Shown in pieces: positions 54,195-63,278 of a stretch of 64,000 nucleotides of DNA (position 1 is the first letter of the stretch; each line of letters opens with the position of its first letter). The stretch is from positions 590,506-654,505 of the forward strand of contig CANMGU010000002.1 of the NCBI GenBank assembly GCA_947497455.1. The letters run 5' to 3'. Position numbers and translations under genes: made by a program. Source of the stretch: an uncultured Sphingomonadaceae bacterium. GTDB lineage: Bacteria; Pseudomonadota; Alphaproteobacteria; Sphingomonadales; Sphingomonadaceae. Below the pieces are notes generated by a model. That model searched no databases. It saw only the letters and a list, made by a program, of their open reading frames with translations, and was not told the DNA's origin.

Positions 54195-54542
54195 AGACAC
54201 GGCCCCCATGCCGATTGCCGCCCGATTTTCAGACGGCTGATTCAAGCTATAGAATTCGTCTGGCACATAGCAAAGCACGGTTGCGACCCAGTCTCCTATT
54301 GGGTCAGATGGATCGAGATATCTTAACGATTTGCCGACCAGAGGTGAGGCAGCGCAAAGAGAATAACATAAGCATGTTTTGTCAAAAAATGCCTTCACAA
54401 TAGACATTTAATTGGAACATTGAACGTCGACGACCAGTTGTAACCAACTAATGTACAATGATTTTTACCTTCATTAACGTTATGCAAACCCTCTCGACTT
54501 ACTGTCAGCACGTTTTGTAACATTGAGTAAAACGGGGCGCAT
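54195..54542. other. Divergent intergenic region
   Basis: This 348-bp region separates the PagL-like gene (minus) from the GGDEF-EAL gene (plus). A TTGACA sequence on the minus strand (54385-54380) could be a -35 element, and a GACCCA/TGGGTC inverted repeat lies near 54282-54302. The GGDEF side (54400-54540) is AT-rich. No gene was recognised. Confidence 0.4.
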
Positions 54543-56951
54543 ATGGGAGAGACGATCACACTGCAGCGATTGCTGGAGATGCAGAGAAAGGTGTGGAATT
54601 TCAAGATCAGTGCCGATCATGAAACCACCGAACTGGTTGCGCGTGAGCAGATCAAGTCATTCGGCCAGATATCGCGACTCGGGGCGTTAATCGCATTGCC
54701 CCTGACCATCTATGCGTTGGTCCTGCTCTTTACCCATGCAGAAGTGGAATTTATCGCGACGGCCTGTTTCTATGTCGCCATCGCTGCCTTCATGAGTGTT
54801 CGCAATTTTCTGCGTCAGGCGGCATTGGACCCTGACACAGCCGATTATAAAGAAACCATCAAGAATATTCGGACCGAAAGTATTATCAGCAGCATAGGTT
54901 TTTCCTGCGTTCTGGCGATCCCGGTGGCCTTTGGCCAGATCCCGTACAGCCTTGATATTGCAATATTAGCGATGGGCGGTCTGGTGGTCGGCGGGTTTGT
55001 TTTTGGCAGTGTCCCGCGCGCGCAGACCTATAATCTGTCGATCACGACAATATGTTATGCCGGTGCATTCGTTGCAGCAAAAGGCGCTGGTGGACTAAGT
55101 ACAGCGATATTGCTGATCTTTTTCGCGCTCTGCATCGACTATATTTACCGCATGTTCTTCTTCAACTTTGTCCAGCGTCACTTGCACGCAGCCAAGCAAA
55201 AGGATGCGGCGGAAACGGTTCGACTTTTGCTGCATGACTATGCTGAACAAAGTTCAGATTGGTTGTGGGAAGTGGATGGTGAACATTTGATCGTCAATCC
55301 CTCAGCGCGCTTTGCCACCGCCGTGGATATGGAAATAAGCGATTTGCGCGATTTGCCGCTGGTTGATCTTTTTGAAGATTCGATGGAGCGAAACCAGCTT
55401 GCACAGTCCCTAGCTTCCGGAAAGGCCTTTCGAGATATCCATGTGCCCATTAAACTTGATGGGGAAGAATGCTGGTGGAGGCTATCCGGCCGACGCATCA
55501 AGACCGCGGACGGCGAAAGCCAACATATCCGCGGTGTCGCGGCTGATATTACCAGCGCCAAAAAAGCCGAAGCGCGAGTTGCTCATCTGGCCCATTTTGA
55601 TAGCCTGACTGATCTGCCAAACCGCACCCTGTTCAACCAGTCGTTGCAACGTTCGATCGCACGGATGAAGACTGACCAGAAGTTAGCGGTCCTGTATCTC
55701 GACCTCGACCATTTCAAAACAATCAACGACACACTCGGTCATGGTGCGGGTGATCTTGTTCTCAAGGCCGTCGCCAATCGGTTGGAGAATAATATTGGCA
55801 TCGAAGACGTTGTCGCACGTCTGGGCGGTGATGAATTTGCGATCTCGTTGCGCAATGTGGGAACGCATGAAGATGTCATGCAGGTGGCAGCAAACATCAT
55901 CGACAAAATCTCAGATCCGGTGATGGTTGAAGGGCAGCCGGTTGCAACGGGCGTCAGTATCGGGATAGCGCTAGCACCCGATTGCGGTAATGGCGGAGAA
56001 GAGTTGATCAAACATGCAGATATTGCGCTCTATCACGCAAAGGAAAATGGCCGTGGTTGCGCCTCGGTGTTTGAAAGATCGATGCATGAGGCGGTACAGG
56101 ACCGGCGCAATATTGAAATGGATTTGCGCGCTGCACTGAAGCGTAATGAATTGGAGCTCTATTACCAGCCGTTGGTCAATATCGATACCAACGAGACAAT
56201 TGGTTACGAAGCCTTGCTTCGCTGGCATCACAGCGAGAAGGGCTTGATCATGCCGGATGTTTTCATTCCGGTTGCAGAGGATACCGGGCTGATTGTTCAG
56301 CTCGGCGAATGGGTTGTCCGATCGGCCTTGTATGAGGTTGCGAAATGGCCAGATCACCTTAGTGTCGCGGTCAACCTCTCCCCGGCGCAGATGCGCAGTC
56401 CCAATCTTATACCAACGATTGTCAACGCACTGGCAGCAACCGGTGTGGCCCCGCATCGGCTGGAACTCGAGATTACCGAGTCTGTGTTGATGAATGACAA
56501 TCAGTCCAATGTAGAATTGCTGCACAAGATCCGCTCCCTGGGTGTGCGGATTGCGCTGGATGATTTCGGTACCGGCTATAGTTCGCTCAACTATCTGCGA
56601 AGCTTCCCGTTTGACAAGATCAAGATTGACCGCTGCTTTGTCGAGGAAGTGGATAGCCGCGAAGATTGCCGGGCGATTATTCGCGCCGTTACCGGTCTGG
56701 CTTCCAGCCTCGGAATGGTAACGACCGCCGAAGGGGTGGAGCGAAGCGATCAGTTAAATCAGCTCAAAGAAGAAGGATGTGTCCAAGTGCAGGGCTATTT
56801 GTTTAGCAAAGCCATGCCCGCATCAAATGTGGAGGGCCGGATTGACGACGCCTCCAAGACCCATTCAGAAATGGCTGAAATTGGCCAGCAAAATGCTGAA
56901 CCAGAGCCGGTGAAAACACCCCGGAAAATCCGGCGAAGAAAGACAGGCTGA
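54543..56951 (+). CDS. Membrane-bound GGDEF-EAL protein with PAS domain
   Basis: An 802-residue protein for making or breaking cyclic di-GMP. The N-terminal third has six hydrophobic segments (about residues 35-205). A PAS domain follows (about 230-335; DWLWEVDGEHLIVNPS), then GGDEF (about 345-510) with the intact motif RLGGDEFAIS, and EAL (about 525-775) with YEALLRWHH and later DDFGTGYSSL. Both catalytic motifs look complete, so either activity is possible. The C-terminal tail is basic (RKIRRRKTG). The gene stands alone, divergent from the PagL-like gene. Confidence 0.93.
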   Translation: MGETITLQRLLEMQRKVWNFKISADHETTELVAREQIKSFGQISRLGALIALPLTIYALVLLFTHAEVEFIATACFYVAIAAFMSVRNFLRQAALDPDTADYKETIKNIRTESIISSIGFSCVLAIPVAFGQIPYSLDIAILAMGGLVVGGFVFGSVPRAQTYNLSITTICYAGAFVAAKGAGGLSTAILLIFFALCIDYIYRMFFFNFVQRHLHAAKQKDAAETVRLLLHDYAEQSSDWLWEVDGEHLIVNPSARFATAVDMEISDLRDLPLVDLFEDSMERNQLAQSLASGKAFRDIHVPIKLDGEECWWRLSGRRIKTADGESQHIRGVAADITSAKKAEARVAHLAHFDSLTDLPNRTLFNQSLQRSIARMKTDQKLAVLYLDLDHFKTINDTLGHGAGDLVLKAVANRLENNIGIEDVVARLGGDEFAISLRNVGTHEDVMQVAANIIDKISDPVMVEGQPVATGVSIGIALAPDCGNGGEELIKHADIALYHAKENGRGCASVFERSMHEAVQDRRNIEMDLRAALKRNELELYYQPLVNIDTNETIGYEALLRWHHSEKGLIMPDVFIPVAEDTGLIVQLGEWVVRSALYEVAKWPDHLSVAVNLSPAQMRSPNLIPTIVNALAATGVAPHRLELEITESVLMNDNQSNVELLHKIRSLGVRIALDDFGTGYSSLNYLRSFPFDKIKIDRCFVEEVDSREDCRAIIRAVTGLASSLGMVTTAEGVERSDQLNQLKEEGCVQVQGYLFSKAMPASNVEGRIDDASKTHSEMAEIGQQNAEPEPVKTPRKIRRRKTG

Positions 56952-57045
56952 TTGCAGCTCGATTAGCAGGGCTACTGACAACATTGTAAATAGTTGATTA
57001 TTCGGCGATGCTGCGATAGTATCGGTGCCTGAAAAGGACGGCACT

Positions 57046-57240
57046 GTGCAATTTGTTCTGAAAAACATTCTTCATTTCATGCCGCTGATTTTTGGCGTCG
57101 GGTTTCTGGGACCGTTGCTGGCGCAGATCATGCAAATGTTCGGTTTGCAGGCTCCATTAGGACTCGCGCCGCTAACATTGGGATTGATCATCGGCGGAGC
57201 ATGGGGTGGATTTGCGCAGCTTAAGGGTCGCTGGATATGA
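57046..57240 (+). CDS. Small membrane protein coupled to the desaturase gene
   Basis: A 64-residue protein with two hydrophobic segments (about residues 5-25 and 35-55, Gly-rich). The start is GTG 57046 with AAGGA 8 bases upstream; GTG 57025 is in frame but has no ribosome site. Its stop overlaps the next start as ATGA, so it is translated together with the desaturase-like protein and may be a small subunit or helper. No family was recognised. Confidence 0.7.
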   Translation: MQFVLKNILHFMPLIFGVGFLGPLLAQIMQMFGLQAPLGLAPLTLGLIIGGAWGGFAQLKGRWI

Positions 57241-58097
57241 GCGGAGCCATCACCGCCAATGATCTCCGCAAACGGGAGCTGGCAATTGCCCGCAAATATG
57301 CTGATCGCTTGCCATGGGAAGCAGTGGTGTGGGGATTGGGCAATTTGCTCGTCTGGCTGTCGCTTTGGCCGTTGGTCTTTTTGGGCATCATGCCATTGTG
57401 GCTAGGGTTCATCATTACAACGTTCAACGTGATGCTCTGTTATCTGCCATCTCATGAGGCACAGCATGATATTATCGGGCGCAAAGGCACGAAGTGGCGA
57501 TGGTTGAATGAACTGGTCGGCCATGTGTCAACCATTCCGCTGGTCTTGCCCTATCGTGTGGCCAAGCTGACTCATATTCAACATCATCTGCATGCTAATG
57601 ACCCGGAACTTGACCCTGATATCAGCAGTAAAGCGCTGGGACCGTGGCATGCCATCTGGAAGTCCATTCAGAACCGCCAGCCGGGTGCCGAGGGCGGGTT
57701 CAATAAATATGGCGACGTTCTGCGAGATATTGGTCGGCCGGATGCGTTACTCGATGGTGCGCTTTTTCAAATTGTTCATTTCGGAATATTGATCGCGCTG
57801 GCCTGGTCCGGCTATGCGCTGGAGGCGGCTTTGCTGTGGTGGTTGCCCCGGCAGATCGGACTGACCTATATCCAGTTTTTCTTAAGCTGGGCGCCCCATC
57901 ATCCGGCGAACAAGACTGGGCGTTATCGCGATACACGTGCTTTCAAAAGCAGTTGGGGCAATATCGGATCAATGGGCATGCAATATCATATTGTGCATCA
58001 CCTGCATCCCTATATCCCATTGACTGATACACCGCGCGCCTATCGCGAAATGCGGGACATATTGGAAGAGCGTGGTTGCCGGCTGGAGGGAATCTAG
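57237..58097 (+). CDS. Fatty-acid desaturase family protein, possible beta-carotene hydroxylase/ketolase type
   Basis: A 286-residue integral-membrane diiron enzyme. The three histidine boxes are visible: HEAQHD (about residue 77), HIQHH (about 113) and the pair WAPHHP and HIVHHLHP (about 220 and 259). Four or more helices flank them. The spacing is compatible with carotene hydroxylases/ketolases and with fatty-acid desaturases, and sphingomonads make carotenoids such as nostoxanthin; no crt cluster is adjacent, so the substrate stays open. It overlaps the small membrane protein gene upstream by 4 bases. Confidence 0.82.
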   Translation: MSGAITANDLRKRELAIARKYADRLPWEAVVWGLGNLLVWLSLWPLVFLGIMPLWLGFIITTFNVMLCYLPSHEAQHDIIGRKGTKWRWLNELVGHVSTIPLVLPYRVAKLTHIQHHLHANDPELDPDISSKALGPWHAIWKSIQNRQPGAEGGFNKYGDVLRDIGRPDALLDGALFQIVHFGILIALAWSGYALEAALLWWLPRQIGLTYIQFFLSWAPHHPANKTGRYRDTRAFKSSWGNIGSMGMQYHIVHHLHPYIPLTDTPRAYREMRDILEERGCRLEGI

Positions 58098-58107
58098 CCG
58101 CTCTGGT

Positions 58108-58824
58108 TCAGGCTTGTCCGGTTGGTCGGATCATCAATTCCCCGACGCAAACTGATGGCGGTTGGCTCAGCACATAGGCAACGCTGTCGGCAAGATTTTC
58201 AGGCACGAGAAACTCGAAATCAAACACGCCGCCCATCATTTCGAGGACCGATTGATCCTTGATGCTGGTGCCCAGCTCGGTCTTCACACCGCCTGGAAAT
58301 ATGGTCGTAACGCGAACACCGTGTGCCGTCATTTCCTTACGGAGCGTATTGCTCATCGATCGCACACCGGACTTGGTTGCGGAATAGACTGCGCTAGAGG
58401 GAAAGGTCTCGAGCGCCGCGATGGAAGAAATGATGATGATGTGTCCGTCCTTGCGTTCAACCATCTGCGGCAGCACTGCATTTATGCCGTAAAGAACGCC
58501 GCGCAGATTGACATCGATCATTCGATCCCAGTCTCCAACATCGCCTTTTTCAATCAGCGATACTGGCATAATCCCAGCGTTGCAGACCAGTGCATCCACT
58601 TGACCGAATCTTTCAATCGTCGCCGCAGCCAGTGCGTCCTGATCTTCCCGACTACTGACATCTGTTGCATGAAAGGCGGCTTGTTCCCCCAGCTCTTCGA
58701 CAATGGATTGCAAGCGGTCGGTCCGCCGGGCGGCGAGCATGACATTATAGCCGGACTTTACCAATTTACGGGCAGTGGCTTCGCCAATGCCGCTGGATGC
58801 ACCTGTGACTATCACCGTTCTCAT
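58108..58824 (-). CDS. SDR family oxidoreductase
   Basis: A 238-residue short-chain dehydrogenase of the classical type. The cofactor motif TGASSGIGEATA (about residues 6-17), NAG in VCNAGIMP, and the catalytic Ser-Tyr-Lys set (ISSIAALE and YSATKSG) are present. An Arg-rich stretch after the second strand (AARRTDR) points to NADP preference. Start ATG 58824 has GGAG about 8 bases upstream; the longer frame to 58881 lacks support. It is convergent with the desaturase-like gene (10-bp gap). The substrate is not known. Confidence 0.92.
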   Translation of the reverse strand: MRTVIVTGASSGIGEATARKLVKSGYNVMLAARRTDRLQSIVEELGEQAAFHATDVSSREDQDALAAATIERFGQVDALVCNAGIMPVSLIEKGDVGDWDRMIDVNLRGVLYGINAVLPQMVERKDGHIIIISSIAALETFPSSAVYSATKSGVRSMSNTLRKEMTAHGVRVTTIFPGGVKTELGTSIKDQSVLEMMGGVFDFEFLVPENLADSVAYVLSQPPSVCVGELMIRPTGQA

Positions 58825-58893
58825 GCCCGTCTCCATTTGTTGCCGGAGATGGAGTGTCAACGACAACCAGGCGCTGAGCAATCGCTGTTTTTG

Positions 58894-59415
58894 TTAGGCG
58901 GATAGGATTCCGATCCCGAGAATATGGTCGAGATAAATTGCGGCATCACGGATATCGAAAATAAACGAAAACAGGATCACGGCGGTGATCAGCCCGGACC
59001 AGATGGCGAACAGCGATCGCTCTTTCATAAACGGCCGGTTTTTCAGCAGGAGATACAGAGCCGGTGACCAGAAAATCAGGTGTACCAGCGCAACCAGCCC
59101 CGATAGTTTGACAACCCCCACAGCCGGGATAGCTAGTCGGCTAATCAGAATTGCCGTGATGAAGCCACCGACAACCCAGCGCGCTTCAACGCGCTTCCAA
59201 ACAAAAAGCAAGCCAAGTGCAAAGCTGGCCAGCATGATCATCAGCCAGACCTGCACCCATTGCGGGGCATTGGCTTGCCCTTCGGCATCCCAAACTTCCA
59301 AAGCGGTATGGCCGGACGGATATCCGATTGCTGCTTGCGCGGATGTGGCACCACCAATAGCGACAACGAGAAGGAATATCAGGGGTGGCTGGTATTTTAT
59401 CCAGGAGATGGCCAT
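58894..59415 (-). CDS. Hypothetical membrane protein, five predicted helices
   Basis: A 173-residue protein with an N-terminal signal-like helix (about residues 10-28) and four more hydrophobic segments. A polar loop with several Trp residues (LEVWDAEGQANAPQWVQVW) separates the first and second helix. No known family was recognised. It lies 69 bp upstream of the SDR gene on the same strand and could share its transcript. Confidence 0.7.
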   Translation of the reverse strand: MAISWIKYQPPLIFLLVVAIGGATSAQAAIGYPSGHTALEVWDAEGQANAPQWVQVWLMIMLASFALGLLFVWKRVEARWVVGGFITAILISRLAIPAVGVVKLSGLVALVHLIFWSPALYLLLKNRPFMKERSLFAIWSGLITAVILFSFIFDIRDAAIYLDHILGIGILSA

Positions 59416-59586
59416 CGGAATTTCCTATTTGTAAGTTAAAACTATCTCGGCAGTTTGCTGATCATTCGCTTTTCAATGACCAGCATATCCAAGCGATCAC
59501 ATTGTTTTGTCAACAGGCTGCTCCGTTCCCCTTGCTGATCGCTTACAATGAGCATTAAGTGTAGATTGTAGGAAAGGATGGATATC
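59416..59586. other. Divergent promoter region
   Basis: This 171-bp region separates the hypothetical membrane protein gene (minus) from the GFA gene (plus). It contains a TTGTCA sequence near 59506-59511 that could be a -35 element. No operator or hairpin of note was seen. Confidence 0.35.
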
Positions 59587-60027
59587 ATGGTCGACAAACT
59601 AACCGGCAGTTGCCTCTGTGGCGGCGTATCATTTTCGATTAGCGGACCGCCAGGTCCCATTGGACAGTGTCATTGCTCCAAATGCCGAAAGGTATCAGGC
59701 ACAAATGGAAATGCGGTCTTCCACGCCACCCGCGATAATTTCGCATGGGAAAGCGGGGAAGACCTAATTTCTACTTTCTTTGTTCCCGATGGGAACGGCT
59801 GGCATTCGGTTTTTTGCAAGACATGTGGCAGCCCGCTCCCACTGGACGGGCAGAAAAGCGAATTATTCTTCGTACCGGCTGGCTTGCTCGACAATGACCC
59901 AGGCCATCGCGGCTATGCTGTCCATATCTTTGTCGAATCCAAAGCGGCCTGGGAGGAAATCACCGATGAAGCACCGCAATTCTCTGAAGGCTTCGATTCT
60001 ACCAGAATCGAAAAAAATAGCGCTTAA
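59587..60027 (+). CDS. GFA family protein (CENP-V/GFA domain)
   Basis: A 146-residue zinc protein of the GFA (glutathione-dependent formaldehyde-activating enzyme) fold. Zinc ligands are read in SCLCGGVSF (two Cys), QCHCSKCRKVSG (three Cys) and FCKTCGSPLP (two Cys). Activity on formaldehyde is not established for most members. ATG 59587 is preferred because AGGAAAGG lies 8 bases upstream; the ATG at 59578 directly follows that site. The stop overlaps that of the convergent carotenoid oxygenase gene by 4 bases. Confidence 0.9.
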   Translation: MVDKLTGSCLCGGVSFSISGPPGPIGQCHCSKCRKVSGTNGNAVFHATRDNFAWESGEDLISTFFVPDGNGWHSVFCKTCGSPLPLDGQKSELFFVPAGLLDNDPGHRGYAVHIFVESKAAWEEITDEAPQFSEGFDSTRIEKNSA

Positions 60028-61466
60028 GCCGCGCTGACCCAATTGCCGTGAAATCCTGGCGGGATACGATGTGGGACATGGATGACGGCTTGCGGTTCTC
60101 CATTAAAGTCATTGGCTTTCAGGATTTGCAACTCGGTCGTCTCATTGTTCATGTCGATGACCAGGCCGATGACCCAGCCATCATCCTCGTCCGCATCGGG
60201 TGATCGGGGCACAAAGACAAACTCGCCTGGATGACGGTTGTCACCAAAGTGACGGACACCGGTTTCACCGGTTTTCAGATCATGTTTAAATAGCTCGTTG
60301 CCCGCCATGTCGAGCTGATCCGGTTCGCCGGCCAGGGCGATGCTGTAAATATAGCGATAGTCGCTGGTGGTAAGCCGCTCGTCATAGCGCGGGAATTCCT
60401 GTGCGCGATCACTCAGAATTTTTCGGGATACTTTTTTGCTGACCGGATCAACGGTCCAGCGTTCGAGTCGTGACCATTCGCCGCCGGGACCAAAGGTGGT
60501 GCGGGCATAGGTGCTTTCATGGACCACAACATCGACGATGACTTTGCCATCCTCAGTCTCAAACGCATTGGCCGGGTGATAGACATAGCAGGGCTCGACG
60601 TCACACCAGATCGTATCTGCGCCGGAGCCATTGCGTGGACACAGGCCAACACGAGCTTTGTGTTCTGGATTCCAGTCATAGGGGAACGCATAGCCAGCCA
60701 GCATGCGCTTCATTGAGAAAGTCGCGGGCAGATCAAAGACCAGCACATGATTTTCGGTGATCTGGCAATCGTGTATGGAAGGGCCCTGTTTGACCGGGAT
60801 AGGTTCTTCCCGCTTCACTTTGCCATCTGGTCCAAGCACCACATGCCAGACCGTGTCCATGACCGGTGCATCATAGCAGATCGCGTGCATCTCACCGGTT
60901 TTGGGATCGAAATGCGGATGAGCGGAAAAAGCGTTCTGCAAGCTGCCATCGAATGGATTATGAGCAACTGTCTCCAACTCGTCGGTCAGTTCAACCGGAA
61001 AGCCACCGGCTTCGACAATGGCAAAAGTCCGGCCGCCAATTTCCACAATATTGGTATTGGCAGTATCGGTTCGCGGTTTGCGTGTGCCCGGCTTGCGTTC
61101 TTCGCCAAGCCCGTCACTGACAGCGTTGGAACGGATCCAGCGATTGCGATACCATTCGGCCTTCCCGTCTGCGATGCGAATGCCATGAGCCATGCCGTCA
61201 CCGACAAACCAGTGGTAGCTAGCTTCATCGGGCGCGGTGACCGGATTGGGGCCAATGCGCAAATAGCGACCGTCAAGCTCAGCCGGAATTTCGCCATCGA
61301 CTTGCAGGTTGGCAAGGGTCACTTCCTCGGTCATCGGCTTGTGAATGCCAGTGAGATAAGGATGACCGCCTTCCGGTGCTTTCATCCGCTTGCGATTGAA
61401 ATTCGCTACTGCACCCATCACGGGGGTAACTGCAGAGCGGATAGTATTTTCAATAACGCTGGCCAT
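60024..61466 (-). CDS. Carotenoid oxygenase family protein
   Basis: A 480-residue iron-dependent dioxygenase of the RPE65/CCD family, which cleaves carotenoids or stilbenes at a double bond. The four iron-binding histidines are visible: SAHPHFDP, SIHDCQIT, VYHPANAFE and the C-terminal PGFHGNW. The length suits bacterial members such as lignostilbene dioxygenases and apocarotenoid oxygenases of Sphingomonas. ATG 61466 has AAGGA 7 bases upstream; a TTG at 61472 is the alternative. A small membrane protein gene lies 14 bp upstream on the same strand. The exact substrate cannot be read off. Confidence 0.92.
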   Translation of the reverse strand: MASVIENTIRSAVTPVMGAVANFNRKRMKAPEGGHPYLTGIHKPMTEEVTLANLQVDGEIPAELDGRYLRIGPNPVTAPDEASYHWFVGDGMAHGIRIADGKAEWYRNRWIRSNAVSDGLGEERKPGTRKPRTDTANTNIVEIGGRTFAIVEAGGFPVELTDELETVAHNPFDGSLQNAFSAHPHFDPKTGEMHAICYDAPVMDTVWHVVLGPDGKVKREEPIPVKQGPSIHDCQITENHVLVFDLPATFSMKRMLAGYAFPYDWNPEHKARVGLCPRNGSGADTIWCDVEPCYVYHPANAFETEDGKVIVDVVVHESTYARTTFGPGGEWSRLERWTVDPVSKKVSRKILSDRAQEFPRYDERLTTSDYRYIYSIALAGEPDQLDMAGNELFKHDLKTGETGVRHFGDNRHPGEFVFVPRSPDADEDDGWVIGLVIDMNNETTELQILKANDFNGEPQAVIHVPHRIPPGFHGNWVSAA

Positions 61467-61479
61467 GATCAAATCCTTT

Positions 61480-61848
61480 TTAGTTAAACCAGATGTCGGC
61501 AGCAGTCATTGCTGCTGCGAGAAACAATAATATGCCGCCAGGATGCGGACGCCGGAGAGAGGCAAAATTTCCAATTCCGGATGTGGTGAAGATCAGAATC
61601 GCGAGATACCCGATCAGATCGCCGCCGCCCTGAAGTCGGTTCAGCAGAACTACAACACCCAAGCTGGCCCATACCAATGAGTGTAGTTGAAACATCGCCC
61701 AAGTGAGATGGCGCATGGTTGGCGCAGCCAGCAGACCATCTGTTGGTTCGGCAAACAGCGGCTTTAGCACTGCCCGCTCGCCAAGGATGTAATGGGCCGC
61801 CGCGACGGTGACAGCGAGGATAGCCGTGGCAATTGCAAAAATCAGCAT
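61480..61848 (-). CDS. Small hypothetical membrane protein, four predicted helices
   Basis: A 122-residue protein with four hydrophobic segments (about residues 3-20, 47-66, 73-92 and 103-120) and short polar loops. No family name can be given. It is the first gene of a two-gene unit with the carotenoid oxygenase (14-bp gap) and is divergent from the TetR regulator, which may control both. Confidence 0.72.
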   Translation of the reverse strand: MLIFAIATAILAVTVAAAHYILGERAVLKPLFAEPTDGLLAAPTMRHLTWAMFQLHSLVWASLGVVVLLNRLQGGGDLIGYLAILIFTTSGIGNFASLRRPHPGGILLFLAAAMTAADIWFN

Positions 61849-61893
61849 TGGTGCAAACTCTCCTTGGCTTAACGACTCTTGATGTTTATGGTG

Positions 61894-61909
61894 TTAACAT
61901 GAACGTTAA
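61894..61909. promoter_or_regulatory. Inverted repeat over the start of the TetR gene
   Basis: TTAAC (61894-61898), 6 bases and GTTAA (61905-61909) form an inverted repeat spanning the ATG at 61899; the palindrome TGTTAACA (61892-61899) overlaps it. The 50 bp between the two divergent genes hold little else, so this is a good candidate operator for autoregulation and control of the carotenoid oxygenase unit. Confidence 0.55.
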
Positions 61910-62528
61910 AGATAACAGTGTCAACATTAAAGAAGCTTCCAAGAATACACCAAAGGATTCTGGCGCCTATCACCATGGCGACCTGCGAACGGCGGCGATT
62001 GCGGCGGGCATGGAAAAATTCGGTGGGCAGAATCATCCTGAACTCGGTCTTCGTGCGCTGGCCCGCGAATTGGGGGTTTCGGCAACTGCTCTTTACCGCC
62101 ACTTTCCGAACAAGGATGCATTGCTTGATGCATTGGCGCTCGAGGCGCTGAACCAGCTTGGAGCACATCAAGCCCAAGCGGCTCAGTCCGTAGGCGGCGG
62201 CCGAGAGGGGTTCGGGGAAATGGGCGTCACCTATGTGCGCTGGGCCGTCGAGCATCCGGCACTTGTACGTCTGATCTATGACCGGGTTGGAAAAGTGGAT
62301 CTCGCTGCGGGTAATCCTACCAAAATGGGAGAGGCCTTCTATCAATTGCGGGCCGGCATTGCCGCGACCATGTCGGAAGATATCTCACCGGAACATCGGG
62401 CGACGGCTACGCTTCATGCCTGGTCGCTGGTGCACGGACTGGCGATGCTAATCCTCGACGGTCAGGTGGAATATGACCCGGATATGATCCGTAAAGTTGT
62501 GACCATTACGGACTTTGGGCGGGACTAG
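61899..62528 (+). CDS. TetR/AcrR family transcriptional regulator
   Basis: A 209-residue regulator. The N-terminal helix-turn-helix (about residues 25-70) contains GLRALARELGVSATALYRHFPNKDALLDALA (read in parts). The C-terminal ligand-binding domain is of the type with the TetR_C_33-like WSLVHGLAMLILDGQ. Start ATG 61899 avoids the overlap with the divergent gene that a start at 61833 would cause. It is divergent from the membrane protein/carotenoid oxygenase pair, the likely targets; the ligand could be an apocarotenoid, which is speculation. Confidence 0.9.
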   Translation: MNVKDNSVNIKEASKNTPKDSGAYHHGDLRTAAIAAGMEKFGGQNHPELGLRALARELGVSATALYRHFPNKDALLDALALEALNQLGAHQAQAAQSVGGGREGFGEMGVTYVRWAVEHPALVRLIYDRVGKVDLAAGNPTKMGEAFYQLRAGIAATMSEDISPEHRATATLHAWSLVHGLAMLILDGQVEYDPDMIRKVVTITDFGRD

Positions 62529-62531
62529 CGG

Positions 62532-63245
62532 CTAGGCGGAACGAACGCCTTTGATCGTCAGATAGAGCGCCGTTGCGACCAGCGCGATAAGATTTGATGC
62601 CATGAAGCTTATCGTAACACCGCTATGTCCGATGATTGGAATAAAGTCGCGCATGACTATAGCCGTAGACACAAATAAAGATGCAAACAGGCCCCAACCG
62701 GCAATCAGTTTTGGAATTAATCCGGATTTCAGGAAGAGATAGAAAAAGCCCGCTTTGGAGACACTCGATAGCACCAGGGCGAGGTGAAAGGATGTATAGT
62801 CTGAGGTCGCCTGGACGCCGGTCAGTAGCAAGCGTTGTGATTCACTGGCCAGCTGTGCATAGGCCAAATCGCCGGCTATCTCGGCCGCATTCATGTTAAA
62901 GACGGCACCCAACAGAGCCAGAATGGCTGCGGCAATACTGACGATCAAGCTCCACGCCGCGAGCAATTGTCCGGTTGGACGCAAGAGCAGAAATAGCCCG
63001 ACACCAACTGCCGCCTCCAGACCAAACATCATAAGCGCGATATAGGATTTGGCGCGCAATTGTGTTTCGGCTTCCAGCATATTTTGCGCAGTTGCGACAA
63101 CATCCGCAGAGAGGTTGATATCGATGCCCTGAGCGACAGTCAGTGCAGCCGCCATCCCGACGAGGATCGTGGCCAACAGCGACCCGCCCACAATGCGCGC
63201 CAATGAATGAGGGTCCGACGGTGAAAGGTTAGTTGAAGTGGTCAT
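62532..63245 (-). CDS. DUF4386 family membrane protein
   Basis: A 237-residue membrane protein with six predicted helices. The pattern (ARIVGGSLLATILVGM at the start, SDYTSFHLALVLSS in the middle, GWGLFASLFVSTAIVM near the end) fits the DUF4386 family of unknown function. It converges with the TetR gene (3 bases apart) and lies downstream of the XRE regulator gene on the same strand. An inverted repeat (ATAGTGT at 63249-63255, ACACTAT at 63270-63276) sits just upstream of its start. Confidence 0.82.
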   Translation of the reverse strand: MTTSTNLSPSDPHSLARIVGGSLLATILVGMAAALTVAQGIDINLSADVVATAQNMLEAETQLRAKSYIALMMFGLEAAVGVGLFLLLRPTGQLLAAWSLIVSIAAAILALLGAVFNMNAAEIAGDLAYAQLASESQRLLLTGVQATSDYTSFHLALVLSSVSKAGFFYLFLKSGLIPKLIAGWGLFASLFVSTAIVMRDFIPIIGHSGVTISFMASNLIALVATALYLTIKGVRSA

Positions 63246-63248
63246 ATC

Positions 63249-63276
63249 ATAGTGTATTGTTCAAATAACACACTAT
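63249..63276. promoter_or_regulatory. Inverted repeat upstream of the DUF4386 gene
   Basis: ATAGTGT (63249-63255) and ACACTAT (63270-63276) are perfect 7-bp arms with a 14-base spacer in the 33-bp gap between the XRE stop and the DUF4386 start. It may be an operator for the XRE regulator or for another repressor. Confidence 0.45.
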
Positions 63277-63278
63277 TG

